From NCBI GenBank assembly GCA_938046095.1, contig CALIXS010000018.1:51943-115942 (forward strand): a DNA stretch of 64,000 nt, in the 5' to 3' direction. This DNA is from an uncultured Clostridia bacterium (lineage in GTDB: Bacteria; Bacillota; Clostridia; Peptostreptococcales; Anaerovoracaceae). Shown here in pieces: positions 51,446 through 59,631 of the stretch. The notes beneath the pieces were generated by a model. The model was not told where the DNA came from, ran no database searches, and saw nothing but the letters and a program-made list of their open reading frames with translations. A program made the translations under genes and the position numbers. The stretch's first letter is position 1. Every line of letters begins with the position of its first letter.

Positions 51446-51741
51446 TATTTGTCACCTCCCATGATCTCTCTGAGTTGTTTATCGATCATGATGATCTCAG
51501 GAACAAATTTGCCGTAGCTGTGCGTATAATACGGATTGACTTCTACAAGAGTTCCTTTTTCCCTGCGTCCGACAGCCGTTTCTATCTCAACCTCGTCGCC
51601 TATCTCCGCGTCGTTGAGAAGGAAGCCTTTTGTCCACATTTCGAGGTCGCATCTCTGCGTATCCTCAGGGATCCTGCCCGTCCTCTGTTCAGCTTTGAGA
51701 ACGATCGCGTGGATGCGCACCCATTCGCCTTTTTTCGCCAT
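51445..51741 (-). CDS. ortA: 2-amino-4-oxopentanoate thiolase, alpha subunit
   Basis: A 98-residue small beta protein, MAKKGEWVRIHAIVLKAEQRT then LPEDTQ-like PEDTQRCDLEMWTKGFL and AEIGDEVEIETAVGRRE, matching OrtA. It partners OrtB; alone it has no known activity. AAAGGAG lies 8 bases before the ATG. The gap from ord (98 bp) contains a hairpin. Confidence 0.92.
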   Translation of the reverse strand: MAKKGEWVRIHAIVLKAEQRTGRIPEDTQRCDLEMWTKGFLLNDAEIGDEVEIETAVGRREKGTLVEVNPYYTHSYGKFVPEIIMIDKQLREIMGGDK

Positions 51742-51768
51742 TTTGCATTCTCCTTTTTCTATGCGGTC

Positions 51769-51808
51769 AAGGCGCCCTGCGGCTCACGATTAAGCCTCCG
51801 GACGCCTT
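51769..51808 (-). other. Intercistronic hairpin between ord and ortA
   Basis: AAGGCG and CGCCTT arms (outer) with an inner GGC/GCC pairing enclose about 40 bases between ord and ortA. No T-run on the minus strand, so more likely an mRNA processing or stability element than a terminator. Confidence 0.45.
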
Positions 51809-51839
51809 TTCCGCTCAAAACCTTTTTGAATTTCTGAAG

Positions 51840-52898
51840 TTACTTTACTATCTTCTTGTCAGGGTTGATCCTGTCTCTGACGTCACCCATGAGAGCGCGC
51901 GGAATAGGAAGATCTATCATCGTCTTGAGTCCCGGATCGGCGTTGATAACCTGCGGGATCATGTTGACGCACATAGCGATCGTTCCGAGACCTCCCTCGA
52001 CCTCAGGGCTGTTGAGCATGTTGACCGAAGGTGTTCCCTCGATTATGACGTAGTCGCCCGTCTTTACGCCTACCTGTTCAGGCTCAATCTGCTGAGGGTG
52101 CTCCATGCGTACCTTCATGCCGTTTGAAAGCACCGCATCCGCCGTCATTGCAACACCGGCACAGGAACCGGCCGCTGCGAAGCCGTAAGGGCTTTTTCTG
52201 TCGACATCCGTTACGATAGGCGTCATATCCTGAGCAAAGCTGTTGACCTTGAGGCCTAGACCCTCTGCCATAAGTCCTACGGACTCTGCAAAACCGACGT
52301 GCCCCGACATGGTTCCGTCAGCCTTTCTCTTCTCGAACTCATCGACGCTGATACCGATGCCCTGCTCTTCCATTACAGTAGGTCCGAACGGCGAAAGCGA
52401 ATTGACTCTCTTGGACAGGATATGTTCCACATCTACCATGCAGCCCGTCATCAGGAGTACGAGCGTATCCATGATATGCCCCGGGTTGATGCCCGTTCCG
52501 AGTACCGATACGCCGTTAGCCTTTGCAATCTCGTCGAGCTGCCCGGCAAGTTCAGGCTCCCTTGCGGCAGGATATGACATCTCTTCCGCCGACGTTATGA
52601 CGTTGAGTTTCTGCTCAAGTATAAATTTGAGCTTGTCGAAAGCATTTCTCGTGAAAGAATCCGTGCAGAGGAGAACGATGTCCGCCGCGCCCGGTTTGAT
52701 TATATCCTTCGGATCCTGGATGAGTATGTCGGGCCTGTCTCCCTTTTCGGTCTTGATGTAATCATACATCGATGTTCCTATTTTCTTGCCTCTGCCAGCA
52801 ACGCCGACGATCTCGATGCCTTTTTTGCTGAGGATCATGTCAGCCATACCGCCGCCCATCGCGCCGAGGCCCCAGATAATTACCTTTACGTTTTGCAT
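51840..52898 (-). CDS. ord: 2,4-diaminopentanoate dehydrogenase
   Basis: A 352-residue NAD(P)-dependent enzyme that oxidatively deaminates 2,4-diaminopentanoate to 2-amino-4-oxopentanoate. The N-terminal Rossmann motif is VIIWGLGAMGGGMADMIL (about 5-22), near DapB; VLGTGINPGHIMDTLVLLMTG (about 135-155) and GSCAGVAMTADAV are further markers. GGAGTG lies 7 bases before the ATG. It is the first gene after the sigma-54 promoter, about 78 bases downstream of the predicted start site. Confidence 0.94.
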   Translation of the reverse strand: MQNVKVIIWGLGAMGGGMADMILSKKGIEIVGVAGRGKKIGTSMYDYIKTEKGDRPDILIQDPKDIIKPGAADIVLLCTDSFTRNAFDKLKFILEQKLNVITSAEEMSYPAAREPELAGQLDEIAKANGVSVLGTGINPGHIMDTLVLLMTGCMVDVEHILSKRVNSLSPFGPTVMEEQGIGISVDEFEKRKADGTMSGHVGFAESVGLMAEGLGLKVNSFAQDMTPIVTDVDRKSPYGFAAAGSCAGVAMTADAVLSNGMKVRMEHPQQIEPEQVGVKTGDYVIIEGTPSVNMLNSPEVEGGLGTIAMCVNMIPQVINADPGLKTMIDLPIPRALMGDVRDRINPDKKIVK

Positions 52899-52986
52899 AA
52901 TTTTTCACTCCTTTTCATTATATAATGAAATATCGATCGGCTTACCGCCGCACCGTCCGTCCTTCGACGGCACCCATATAGTAAAA

Positions 52987-53003
52987 TGCAAATCGCGTGC
53001 CAC
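52987..53003 (-). promoter_or_regulatory. Sigma-54 (-24/-12) promoter of the ornithine operon
   Basis: On the minus strand the sequence GTGGCACGCGATTTGCA has the GG and GC elements of the sigma-54 consensus (TGGCACG-N4-TTGCA) at the right spacing. Transcription would start near 52975, about 78 bases before ord. An inverted repeat TGTAT-N5-ATACA lies just upstream (53013-53027). Confidence 0.88.
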
Positions 53004-53137
53004 ACATTTCTTTGTATACAGGATACACATAATGTATATATATTCCCATATACCGCCGAAAGTCGTTGAAAACGGTGAATAAAACTATCATAAGCCGTTT
53101 AGATTTATTCGCGCCGAAATAATGGTACACGATTCAA

Positions 53138-53178
53138 ATGCCCATATTCTTGCGCATTGACCGCAAAAATACGGGCAT
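53138..53178. promoter_or_regulatory. 41-bp dyad between activator gene and ornithine promoter
   Basis: ATGCCC, TATT and TTGCG pair in order with CGCAA, AATA and GGGCAT around a 7-base centre, with only two mismatches. It lies about 180 bp upstream of the sigma-54 start and 70 bp past the activator gene. It could be the enhancer site for the activator or that gene's terminator; no T-run is present, favouring the former. Confidence 0.5.
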
Positions 53179-53246
53179 GAATTTCTGTCTCCATACGCTT
53201 TCCATACACCATATATATTCTATACGCCCGAGCTTCGCTCGCCTTG

Positions 53247-54647
53247 TCAGCTCTCGCGCAGTCCGTATTTTTTCATCTTGTGCTGGAGCGTCTGTCTTTT
53301 GATTTTGAGCTCGTCGGCCGCTTTTGATATGTTGCCTCCGCAATCGAGAAGTGCCTCGCGTATCAGTTCTTTTTCGAGGCTGCTCATGTATTCCGCAAGA
53401 GGACCCCTGCGATCCCAACGCTCTATATCCGACGAAAACACTCCCGTACTTACCGGCATCTGCAGCAGCCCTGACGTCAAAACATGTTCGTTCGTCGTCA
53501 GTGACACCGCCTGCGCGATTATGTTTTCGAGTTCACGCACATTGCCCGGATAGTCGTACGATTTGAGCGTTTCGATCGCATCTTCGCTGACCATCCAGAT
53601 TTCCTTGCCGAATTCCCGGTTTTCCTTCTCGACAATAGCCTGAGCAAGCAAAGGTATATCGCTCAGACGCTCCCTGAGAGGCGGTATCGTGATATTAACG
53701 ACATTGAGCCTGTAATAGAAATCCTTTCGCAGCAGTCCGTTCTCTATCAGCGTCTGCGGCGGCTCGTTTACCGTCGCTATTATCCTCGTGTCTATCGGGA
53801 TATCCTCCAGTCCGCCGACGCGCCTGATATACCGCTCCTGAAGCACGCGCAGGAGCTTACCCTGAAGATCGTACGGCATGGCGCTGACCTCGTCGAGCAA
53901 AAGAGTTCCTCCTGAAGCCTGCTCAAACAGCCCGGCTCTGTCCACCGCACCCGTAAAGCCTCCTCTTGCAGTTCCGAACAGTATGCCTTCGAGGAGAGTT
54001 TTGGGAATGGCGGCGCAATTTTGTGCAAAAAACGGCTTTGCCCTACGCTCGCTCGCATAGTGTATGCTTTGGGAAAAAAGCTCCTTGCCGGTTCCCGTCT
54101 CGCCATATATAAAGACGGAAGCATCATTTTTTGCCGCGTTTTTTGCGCGCTCTATGGCTGCCGCAAACGGGGCGGCTCTGCCGATCAGGTCGTTGAAGGT
54201 GTATCGCCTGATACTGCTCCGGCGTTTGGGCTTTTCAGGCTCGATCTTTTTCTCCTGAAGTTCGAGTATCGTATCGCTCATGTTTCTGATATCGGTTATA
54301 TCCTTTGCCACCTCGATCGCCGCCACGGTTTCCGTTCCGTCACGTACGGGAACCGTGCTGTTGACAGTGGTGACCTCGCGGCCGTAAAGGTTGAGATAAG
54401 ACTGCTGTTTATTGCGCGTCGAAACACCCTTTTTCAGAGCCTGAAACATCGTGCTGTCCTGAAGCTTAACGCCCGGGAACGCCTTATGGTATTCCGTTCC
54501 GACGACGTCATCCACATTTATGCGCTCTATCTCCGCCATAGCGTCATTATAGAAAATCCCGATACCGTCTTTATCCACGATATATACTCCCTCGTCCATG
54601 AGCGATATGAGCTGTTCAAGTATGAGCTTGTAATCGATCTGTTCCAT
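53247..54647 (-). CDS. Sigma-54-dependent transcriptional activator (PAS-AAA-Fis, RocR type)
   Basis: A 466-residue bacterial enhancer-binding protein. PAS domain at about 5-115 (LISLMDEGVYIVDKDGIGIFYNDAM), AAA+ domain at about 150-385 with Walker A GETGTGKELFSQSIHY, the sigma-54 contact loop GGFTGAVDRAGLF (GAFTGA with one Ala to Gly), Walker B TLLLDEVSAM, and a Fis-type HTH at the C-terminus (GGNISKAADELKIKRQTLQHKMKKYGL). The layout is that of RocR, which reads ornithine/citrulline in Bacillus with SigL. Lying upstream of ord on the same strand with a sigma-54 promoter between them, it very likely activates the ornithine operon; ornithine or a pathway product as ligand is inference. Confidence 0.93.
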   Translation of the reverse strand: MEQIDYKLILEQLISLMDEGVYIVDKDGIGIFYNDAMAEIERINVDDVVGTEYHKAFPGVKLQDSTMFQALKKGVSTRNKQQSYLNLYGREVTTVNSTVPVRDGTETVAAIEVAKDITDIRNMSDTILELQEKKIEPEKPKRRSSIRRYTFNDLIGRAAPFAAAIERAKNAAKNDASVFIYGETGTGKELFSQSIHYASERRAKPFFAQNCAAIPKTLLEGILFGTARGGFTGAVDRAGLFEQASGGTLLLDEVSAMPYDLQGKLLRVLQERYIRRVGGLEDIPIDTRIIATVNEPPQTLIENGLLRKDFYYRLNVVNITIPPLRERLSDIPLLAQAIVEKENREFGKEIWMVSEDAIETLKSYDYPGNVRELENIIAQAVSLTTNEHVLTSGLLQMPVSTGVFSSDIERWDRRGPLAEYMSSLEKELIREALLDCGGNISKAADELKIKRQTLQHKMKKYGLRES

Positions 54648-54684
54648 AAAATTTGCATCCCCTTTTTTCTGCTGATTTTATCAC

Positions 54685-54714
54685 ATCAAGAGATTTGATG
54701 CAAATATTTTTGCA
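54685..54714. promoter_or_regulatory. Two adjacent palindromes between the activator and ArsR genes
   Basis: ATCAA-GAGAT-TTGAT (54685-54699) abuts TGCAAA-TATT-TTTGCA (54699-54714), in the divergent gap. They are likely operators for one of the two flanking regulators. Confidence 0.5.
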
Positions 54715-54724
54715 TATATTTTGC

Positions 54725-54753
54725 TTGAGTTTGCCGTCCTTTTCGGTTATATT
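54725..54753 (+). promoter_or_regulatory. Promoter of the ArsR-family gene
   Basis: TTGAGT (54725-54730), 17 bases, TATATT (54748-54753), followed by AAGGAG near 54771. Confidence 0.6.
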
Positions 54754-54790
54754 GTTATTTGGCGATTCAATAAGGAGATACATTATATTT

Positions 54791-55111
54791 ATGAGAATAA
54801 GAAAAAGGACGGATCTTCATGACGAGGAGCTCAATTTCATAGTGCAGGTTTCGGATGCGCTCGCGCATCCCGTCAGACTTAAGCTGTTCAGGTATATAAT
54901 GCAGACGAACAGGGTGATGACAGATGTCTGCAACCGCGACCTGGTAAAAGAATTCGGCTACGCTCAGGCGACGACGAGCCAGCACATGAACAAGCTCGTA
55001 AGCTCCGGACTTGTGGAATCGAAAAAAAAAGACAAGTTCACGTATTACTATGCAAACTTAGGAGTATTGATGAGATACGTCAATCTGACGAAAAGATATT
55101 CGGTACAGTAG
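54791..55111 (+). CDS. ArsR-family transcriptional regulator
   Basis: A 106-residue winged-helix protein starting MRIRKRTDLHDEELNFI. DALAHPVRLKLFRYIMQTN is the typical N-terminal helix, and QATTSQHMNKLVSSGLVESKKKDKFTYYYAN the recognition helix and wing. The Cys in MTDVCNRD is single and there is no ELCVCDL-type metal site, so the inducer is probably not a metal bound in the ArsR way. A longer frame begins at 54653, but AAGGAG about 12 bases before 54791 and the family start favour this one. It is divergent from the sigma-54 activator, and could regulate it. Confidence 0.82.
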   Translation: MRIRKRTDLHDEELNFIVQVSDALAHPVRLKLFRYIMQTNRVMTDVCNRDLVKEFGYAQATTSQHMNKLVSSGLVESKKKDKFTYYYANLGVLMRYVNLTKRYSVQ

Positions 55112-55141
55112 CTTTCAGCGGGATAATGCGGTTTGCCGCTC

Positions 55142-55618
55142 TTATTTGTGATACGCCTCTCCCCGTATTATTTTGAAGCTGCGGTATATCTGCTCGAGCA
55201 GTATTACCCTCATCATCTGATGAGGAAACGTCATGCCGGAAAAGGAGAGCCTGAAATCTGAGCGTTCCATGACCTCCGGCGAAAGTCCGAGGCTCCCTCC
55301 TATGACAAAGGCGATATTGCTCCTGCCCTCCAGCGCGAGGGCATTTATTTTGTCCGCGAACTGCTCGGACGAGAGGCTGCGGCCTTTAATTTCGAGCGTC
55401 ATAACGTACATATCGACTGTTATCTTCGAGAGTATCGAACGCCCCTCTTCTTCCTTTACCTTCGTCTCCGCCGCTTCACCGCTGCCATGAATGCGCGATT
55501 CCCGAAGCTCGATGACGGCAGGCTCGCAGTACGCGCCGAGCCTCTTCATATACTCGTTTGCGGCGTCCGTCCAATATCTTTCCTTAAGCCTTCCTATACA
55601 TATGATGCTGATATTCAT
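55142..55618 (-). CDS. rlmH: 23S rRNA pseudouridine-1915 N3-methyltransferase
   Basis: A 158-residue SPOUT methyltransferase. The start ISIICIGRLKERYWTDAANEYMKRL, the central IAFVIGGSLGLSPEV and the C-terminal RLSFSGMTFPHQMMRVILLEQIYRSFKIIRGEAYHK are diagnostic. It methylates m3-pseudouridine 1915 in helix 69 with S-adenosylmethionine. One base separates it from the MBL gene, the common rlmH neighbour in Firmicutes. Confidence 0.96.
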   Translation of the reverse strand: MNISIICIGRLKERYWTDAANEYMKRLGAYCEPAVIELRESRIHGSGEAAETKVKEEEGRSILSKITVDMYVMTLEIKGRSLSSEQFADKINALALEGRSNIAFVIGGSLGLSPEVMERSDFRLSFSGMTFPHQMMRVILLEQIYRSFKIIRGEAYHK

Positions 55619-55619
55619 G

Positions 55620-56423
55620 TCAGACCTCTATCGGCTCCACAAACTCGTCACGTACGAGAACGGTGAGCCTGTAATCCCTGCCCTCGAACAGATCCTCGTC
55701 GAACAGCCTGTTTTTTACCGTAAGGTATGCCATTCCCGGCGAATTATTCTCCCCCGACAAATGCGCTAACGCTATAAAAGGCACGTTCGGATTATCTCTC
55801 TCTCTCAGAATTCTTATCATGCAGTCAGCCGTCTGGTCGTTACTGATATGGCCTTTATCCCCCAGTATCCTTTGCTTAAGAGAATACGGATAACCGCCCA
55901 TGAGCAAAACATTCTTCTCGTGGTTTGCCTCGAGCACGAGAAGGTCGGCGTTCACGATTTCGGAGAAAATACTCTCCGTCACACATCCCGTATCGGTTAC
56001 GATCGCGGCGCGCTTACCGCCGTACACAAAAGAATATCCCACGGGCTCCGCGGCGTCATGTGAGAGTCTGAACGGGTGTACCTCTATATCTCCGATATGA
56101 AACGGTCCGTCCTCACACGAAAAAGCCCTCAGCTTTTCCGATGCGACCTTGTTCTCTATTGCCATCAGAGTGCCGGGAGATGACCAGACCGACGCGTTAC
56201 AGGCCTCCTTTGCCATCATTTTTACGCTCTTTACGTGATCTGTGTGCTCATGTGTGATGAGGATACCGTCTATATCGGCAGGCGTAAGCCCGCGCGAGGC
56301 GAGGCCCGCTTTTATTCGTTTCCCCGTTATTCCCGCGTCCACCAGAAGTACCGTATTATCCGTTTCTACCAAATAACTGTTGCCCGAGCTGCCGCTGGCA
56401 AACGTGCATATCGCCAATGCCAT
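55620..56423 (-). CDS. MBL-fold metallohydrolase (YycJ/WalJ type)
   Basis: A 267-residue metallo-beta-lactamase-fold enzyme starting LAICTFASGSSGNSYLVET. The metal motif THEHTDHVKSV (HxHxDH, about 57-67), the Asp in VTDTGCV and further His in LEANHEKN and LAHLSGENN are in place. YycJ relatives are thought to act as double-strand DNA exonucleases in mismatch repair and appear next to rlmH. Three genes downstream of the surface protein gene form a minus-strand set with it. The exact substrate is not proven. Confidence 0.9.
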   Translation of the reverse strand: MALAICTFASGSSGNSYLVETDNTVLLVDAGITGKRIKAGLASRGLTPADIDGILITHEHTDHVKSVKMMAKEACNASVWSSPGTLMAIENKVASEKLRAFSCEDGPFHIGDIEVHPFRLSHDAAEPVGYSFVYGGKRAAIVTDTGCVTESIFSEIVNADLLVLEANHEKNVLLMGGYPYSLKQRILGDKGHISNDQTADCMIRILRERDNPNVPFIALAHLSGENNSPGMAYLTVKNRLFDEDLFEGRDYRLTVLVRDEFVEPIEV

Positions 56424-56459
56424 ATTGCATTATCCTCTTGATCGTGCCCGCACGATGGA

Positions 56460-57461
56460 TTACCTGTCGAAGCCCTTATAGTCCTGACGATGTCCGTCTA
56501 CGTCGAAAGTACCGCGATAGCCCCTCGTATCGACGTACTTGTCGTCATTTTCTCCGTGCATATCTTTTCGGCGGCAAAGCTCCGGTCTTTTCGCCGGGGT
56601 GCATCGCTGCCCTGTGACCGCTGATTTTGCCGGTTCGGATGAACATGCGGCAAACGTATCGTTTTCCGCGCCGCGCCCCGGCAGACCCCACCACGGGGTA
56701 TCGGATTCCCCGCTGCCCGGATTGGCCTCCTGTGCGCCGCTTCGCGTGCTTTTGCGTCCCGCCCCGCCGCCTTTGAGCTGTTTTTTCGCCGCCGTTGTCA
56801 CTGCCGCGATAATCAGGAATATCGCAAGAGGCACGAGCATCGTCATTAAGTCTTCCGCGTCGTCGGACCATAGGGGTTCTTCAGAAGGCTCAAGCCCCCA
56901 CCAGCCGCCGGTTCCCGTACAGTACCCGGTTCTGCCCGCATCATCTATGATATTCCACGTATCCGGGTGCTCGTTCAGGTAATCGAGGGACGGGAACGCG
57001 ATATAAAACACGCCGTCTCCTTCCGCGTAAAGCGACCCGTCCGATGAGGCCGAAATCCAAATCTTTCTGTCTCCCTCGTCCATATCGGAATTCATGATCA
57101 TTTCTTCTCTGCCGTCGGCCGTTCTGTACGTGTAATACCCGTACCGCACTGAGCTGCAGTACCATGTGTATGTCCCCTCAGGGAGGCTGAACGCGGCGTT
57201 GCCGTCGTAATCGCTCACCGCTTCATAGTGTTCTCCCGTATCTTTGTTCGTGACGTGTACAGTGATCTCGCCCCAGCCTCGCGCCTGCGACTCGTCAAGA
57301 AGATTTCCGTTTTCGTCCTCCGACAAACACATGACGCGTACGGTCACGTCCAAAGTCGTCTCAGCCAAGGCCGTATGAGCCTGCATCGCCGCAAACATAA
57401 TGAACGATATTATTAATACCGCCGACATGATTGCCGGTCTGTATACCCTTGTTCTGCGCAC
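56460..57461 (-). CDS. Secreted membrane-anchored protein with Ig-like domain
   Basis: A 333-residue protein I do not recognise. A signal peptide (IMSAVLIISFIMFAAMQAHTALAET, about 11-34) is followed by a beta-rich domain of the carboxypeptidase-regulatory/SpaA-like type (GWGEITVHVTNKDTGEHYEAVSDYDGNAAFSLPEGTY split over residues 62-100), another beta region with CTGTGGWWGLEP, a TM helix (MTMLVPLAIFLIIAAVTTAA, about 206-225) and a Gly/Lys/Ser-rich tail with 3 Cys. The tail would be cytoplasmic. No LPxTG or NPQTN signal was found. It starts at a GTG (57461) with AGG 9 bases upstream; the first ATG is codon 12. Lies 36 bp before the MBL gene. Confidence 0.65.
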   Translation of the reverse strand: MRRTRVYRPAIMSAVLIISFIMFAAMQAHTALAETTLDVTVRVMCLSEDENGNLLDESQARGWGEITVHVTNKDTGEHYEAVSDYDGNAAFSLPEGTYTWYCSSVRYGYYTYRTADGREEMIMNSDMDEGDRKIWISASSDGSLYAEGDGVFYIAFPSLDYLNEHPDTWNIIDDAGRTGYCTGTGGWWGLEPSEEPLWSDDAEDLMTMLVPLAIFLIIAAVTTAAKKQLKGGGAGRKSTRSGAQEANPGSGESDTPWWGLPGRGAENDTFAACSSEPAKSAVTGQRCTPAKRPELCRRKDMHGENDDKYVDTRGYRGTFDVDGHRQDYKGFDR

Positions 57462-57613
57462 CGGTTTCCGCCTTTCTTATTTAACGGTGTGTTTTTCTTC
57501 TATTTGTTATATTATACGTCTTACCCGAAGTAAATTGCCAATTTTTTTAAATACCATCCCGATATGATTATGTGAGTCTGCAACATACAGCAGGCAGTAG
57601 CGCCGGCCCTTTA

Positions 57614-57642
57614 TTTACCTTTGCCGTTTTTTGCTATATAAT
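57614..57642 (+). promoter_or_regulatory. RNase HI promoter abutting the start codon
   Basis: TTTACC (57614-57619), 17 bases, TATAAT (57637-57642). The predicted start site falls at or one base before the ATG at 57650, implying a leaderless message. The remainder of 57462-57613 is AT-rich leader of the divergent secreted-protein gene (TATAAT on the minus strand near 57510). Confidence 0.6.
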
Positions 57643-57649
57643 CTATATC

Positions 57650-58195
57650 ATGAATATCCTGAGAATGTACACGGACGGAGCATGCTCCGGCAATCAGAAC
57701 GAAACAAATGTCGGGGGATGGGGCTGTATACTCGAATTCGGCGGCACGCTCAAAGAGCTGTACGGAGGTGAATCAAACACCACTAACAACCGCATGGAGC
57801 TTACAGCCGTCATTTCGGGCTTTCGAGCCCTGAAGCGCAGCAGCCTTAAGGTGGAGGTCTTTACGGACAGTTCATACGTCGCAAGCTGCTTCCGCGATAA
57901 ATGGTACGTCAAGTGGCGCGCCAACGGCTGGCGGACAAGCGGTAAAAAACCGGTGGAGAATCGGGAGCTTTGGGAAGAGCTGATAAATCTCGTCGAAAAG
58001 AATGACGTTACCTTTTACAGGGTCAAAGGGCACGTTTCCCTCGATTCTCCGAGGTCTGACACCGACAGACTTTTTGCGCAGTTCCGCGAATGGAACGGCT
58101 CCGCTTTCGGCATGGTGGATTTTCAGTATATCACAGAAATGAACAACAGAGCCGATGCACTCGCCAATAAAGGCATTGACGAAAATCGGCAGTAA
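57650..58195 (+). CDS. rnhA: Ribonuclease HI
   Basis: A 181-residue RNase HI that cuts RNA in RNA-DNA hybrids. The catalytic acids appear in MYTDGACSGNQN (Asp9), NNRMELTAVISG (Glu), EVFTDSSYVAS (Asp) and MNNRADALANKGI (Asp). It is longer than the E. coli enzyme (155) because of about 25 residues between KGHVSLDS and the last motif (DRLFAQFREWNGSAFGMV). There is no ribosome site and TATAAT lies 7 bases before the ATG, pointing to a leaderless message. It is 22 bp upstream of the C1 peptidase gene. Confidence 0.93.
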   Translation: MNILRMYTDGACSGNQNETNVGGWGCILEFGGTLKELYGGESNTTNNRMELTAVISGFRALKRSSLKVEVFTDSSYVASCFRDKWYVKWRANGWRTSGKKPVENRELWEELINLVEKNDVTFYRVKGHVSLDSPRSDTDRLFAQFREWNGSAFGMVDFQYITEMNNRADALANKGIDENRQ

Positions 58196-58217
58196 TCCGA
58201 GAAAGGAAGCACACATT

Positions 58218-59558
58218 ATGAAACAAGCCATTTCCTTTGATGATATCGCATTGTTCAGAGAAAAGTTCGAATCGGACAGGACGAACAAGGTGGCAATGAA
58301 TGCCTGTACAAAAAACGGCCTCAAAAAGGCGGCCGCAAGCGTTCAGGCCTCGGCCGACAACCTGCACGCTTTTTCAGTCACGGTAGAGTCCGGCGACGTA
58401 ACCGATCAGAAATCGTCCGGGCGCTGTTGGATGTTCGCATCGCTGAACGTGATGCGCCTCGAGGTCATGAAGAAGCTGAACATAAAGAATATGGAGCTTT
58501 CACAGAACTACACCCTGTTCTATGACAAGCTCGAGAAATCGAATTACTTCCTCGAGAACATCATCGCCACGCTCGGCGAACCTCTTAACGGGCGCGTCAT
58601 ATCGTTTCTTCTCGGCGATCTCCTCGGTGACGGCGGTCAATGGGATATGTTCCGCGCGCTCGTCGCGAAATACGGCGTAGTTCCTCAGGATGTAATGCCT
58701 GAGACGGAAAACTCATCCAAGACGGGCGATATGAACAAATACCTCAAAACAAAGCTTCGCGAGTTCGCGTGCACTCTTAGGAGCAAAGCCGCGGACGGGG
58801 CTTCCATAGATGATCTCAGAACCCTCAAGGACGACATGCTCGAGACGATTTACAGGATCCTGTCCATATCTCTCGGCGAGCCTCCGCAGAGGTTTACATG
58901 GGAAACATACGACAAAGACGATAAATTCATCAGAATCGCCGGCATAACCCCGCAGGAATTCTATAAAGAATACATAGGCATGGATCTCGACCGTTTTGTT
59001 ACAGTCATCAACGCTCCTACTGCCGACAAACCTTTCGGACGCACATATACCGTCCGACTGCTCGGGAACGTATGCGGCGGCAAATACCCTGTCAAATACC
59101 TGAACCTGCCGATCGACGATCTCAAAGCCCTCACCATTGCCCAGCTCAAGGACGGCAAAATCGTGTGGTTCGGCTCGGATGTCGGGCAATTTTCGGATTA
59201 CGAACGCGGCTTCCTCACCATGGATGCGCTCGATATTTCCGGCATCTACGGGACGGATTTCCCTATGACTAAGGCCGAACGCCTCGACTACGGCGAATCT
59301 CTGATGACACACGCCATGGCCATCACAGGTGTCGACCTCGACGAAAACGGCAAGCCGACGCGTTGGAAGGTCGAAAACAGCTGGGGCAAAGAGGGCGGCA
59401 AGGACGGCTACTTCATAATGAGCGACGAATGGTTCGACGAATTCACGTATCAGATCCTTCTCGACGAAAAATATTTCAGCACTGAACAGAAAGCACAGTT
59501 CGACACGGATCCGATAGAGCTTGAGCCGTGGGATCCGATGGGAAGCTTAGCGCTGTAA
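58218..59558 (+). CDS. pepC: C1-family aminopeptidase (PepC/bleomycin hydrolase)
   Basis: A 446-residue cytoplasmic cysteine aminopeptidase. Catalytic Cys70 is in SSGRCWMFASLNVMR, His365 in MTHAMAITGVDLDENG and Asn387 in KVENSWGKEGGKDGYF. WDMFRALVAKYGVVPQDVMPET is also typical. The length is the usual 440-450. AAAGGA lies before the ATG at 58218; a longer frame from 58155 runs inside rnhA. Together with pyroglutamyl-peptidase and the Xaa-Pro peptidase it completes a set for breaking imported peptides. Confidence 0.95.
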   Translation: MKQAISFDDIALFREKFESDRTNKVAMNACTKNGLKKAAASVQASADNLHAFSVTVESGDVTDQKSSGRCWMFASLNVMRLEVMKKLNIKNMELSQNYTLFYDKLEKSNYFLENIIATLGEPLNGRVISFLLGDLLGDGGQWDMFRALVAKYGVVPQDVMPETENSSKTGDMNKYLKTKLREFACTLRSKAADGASIDDLRTLKDDMLETIYRILSISLGEPPQRFTWETYDKDDKFIRIAGITPQEFYKEYIGMDLDRFVTVINAPTADKPFGRTYTVRLLGNVCGGKYPVKYLNLPIDDLKALTIAQLKDGKIVWFGSDVGQFSDYERGFLTMDALDISGIYGTDFPMTKAERLDYGESLMTHAMAITGVDLDENGKPTRWKVENSWGKEGGKDGYFIMSDEWFDEFTYQILLDEKYFSTEQKAQFDTDPIELEPWDPMGSLAL

Positions 59559-59631
59559 CGGCCGGGCGTTTACAGACCGCGCGGAGAAACAGAATTAATT
59601 TAGCAAAGATACTCCGGAAAGCATCTCAGTA

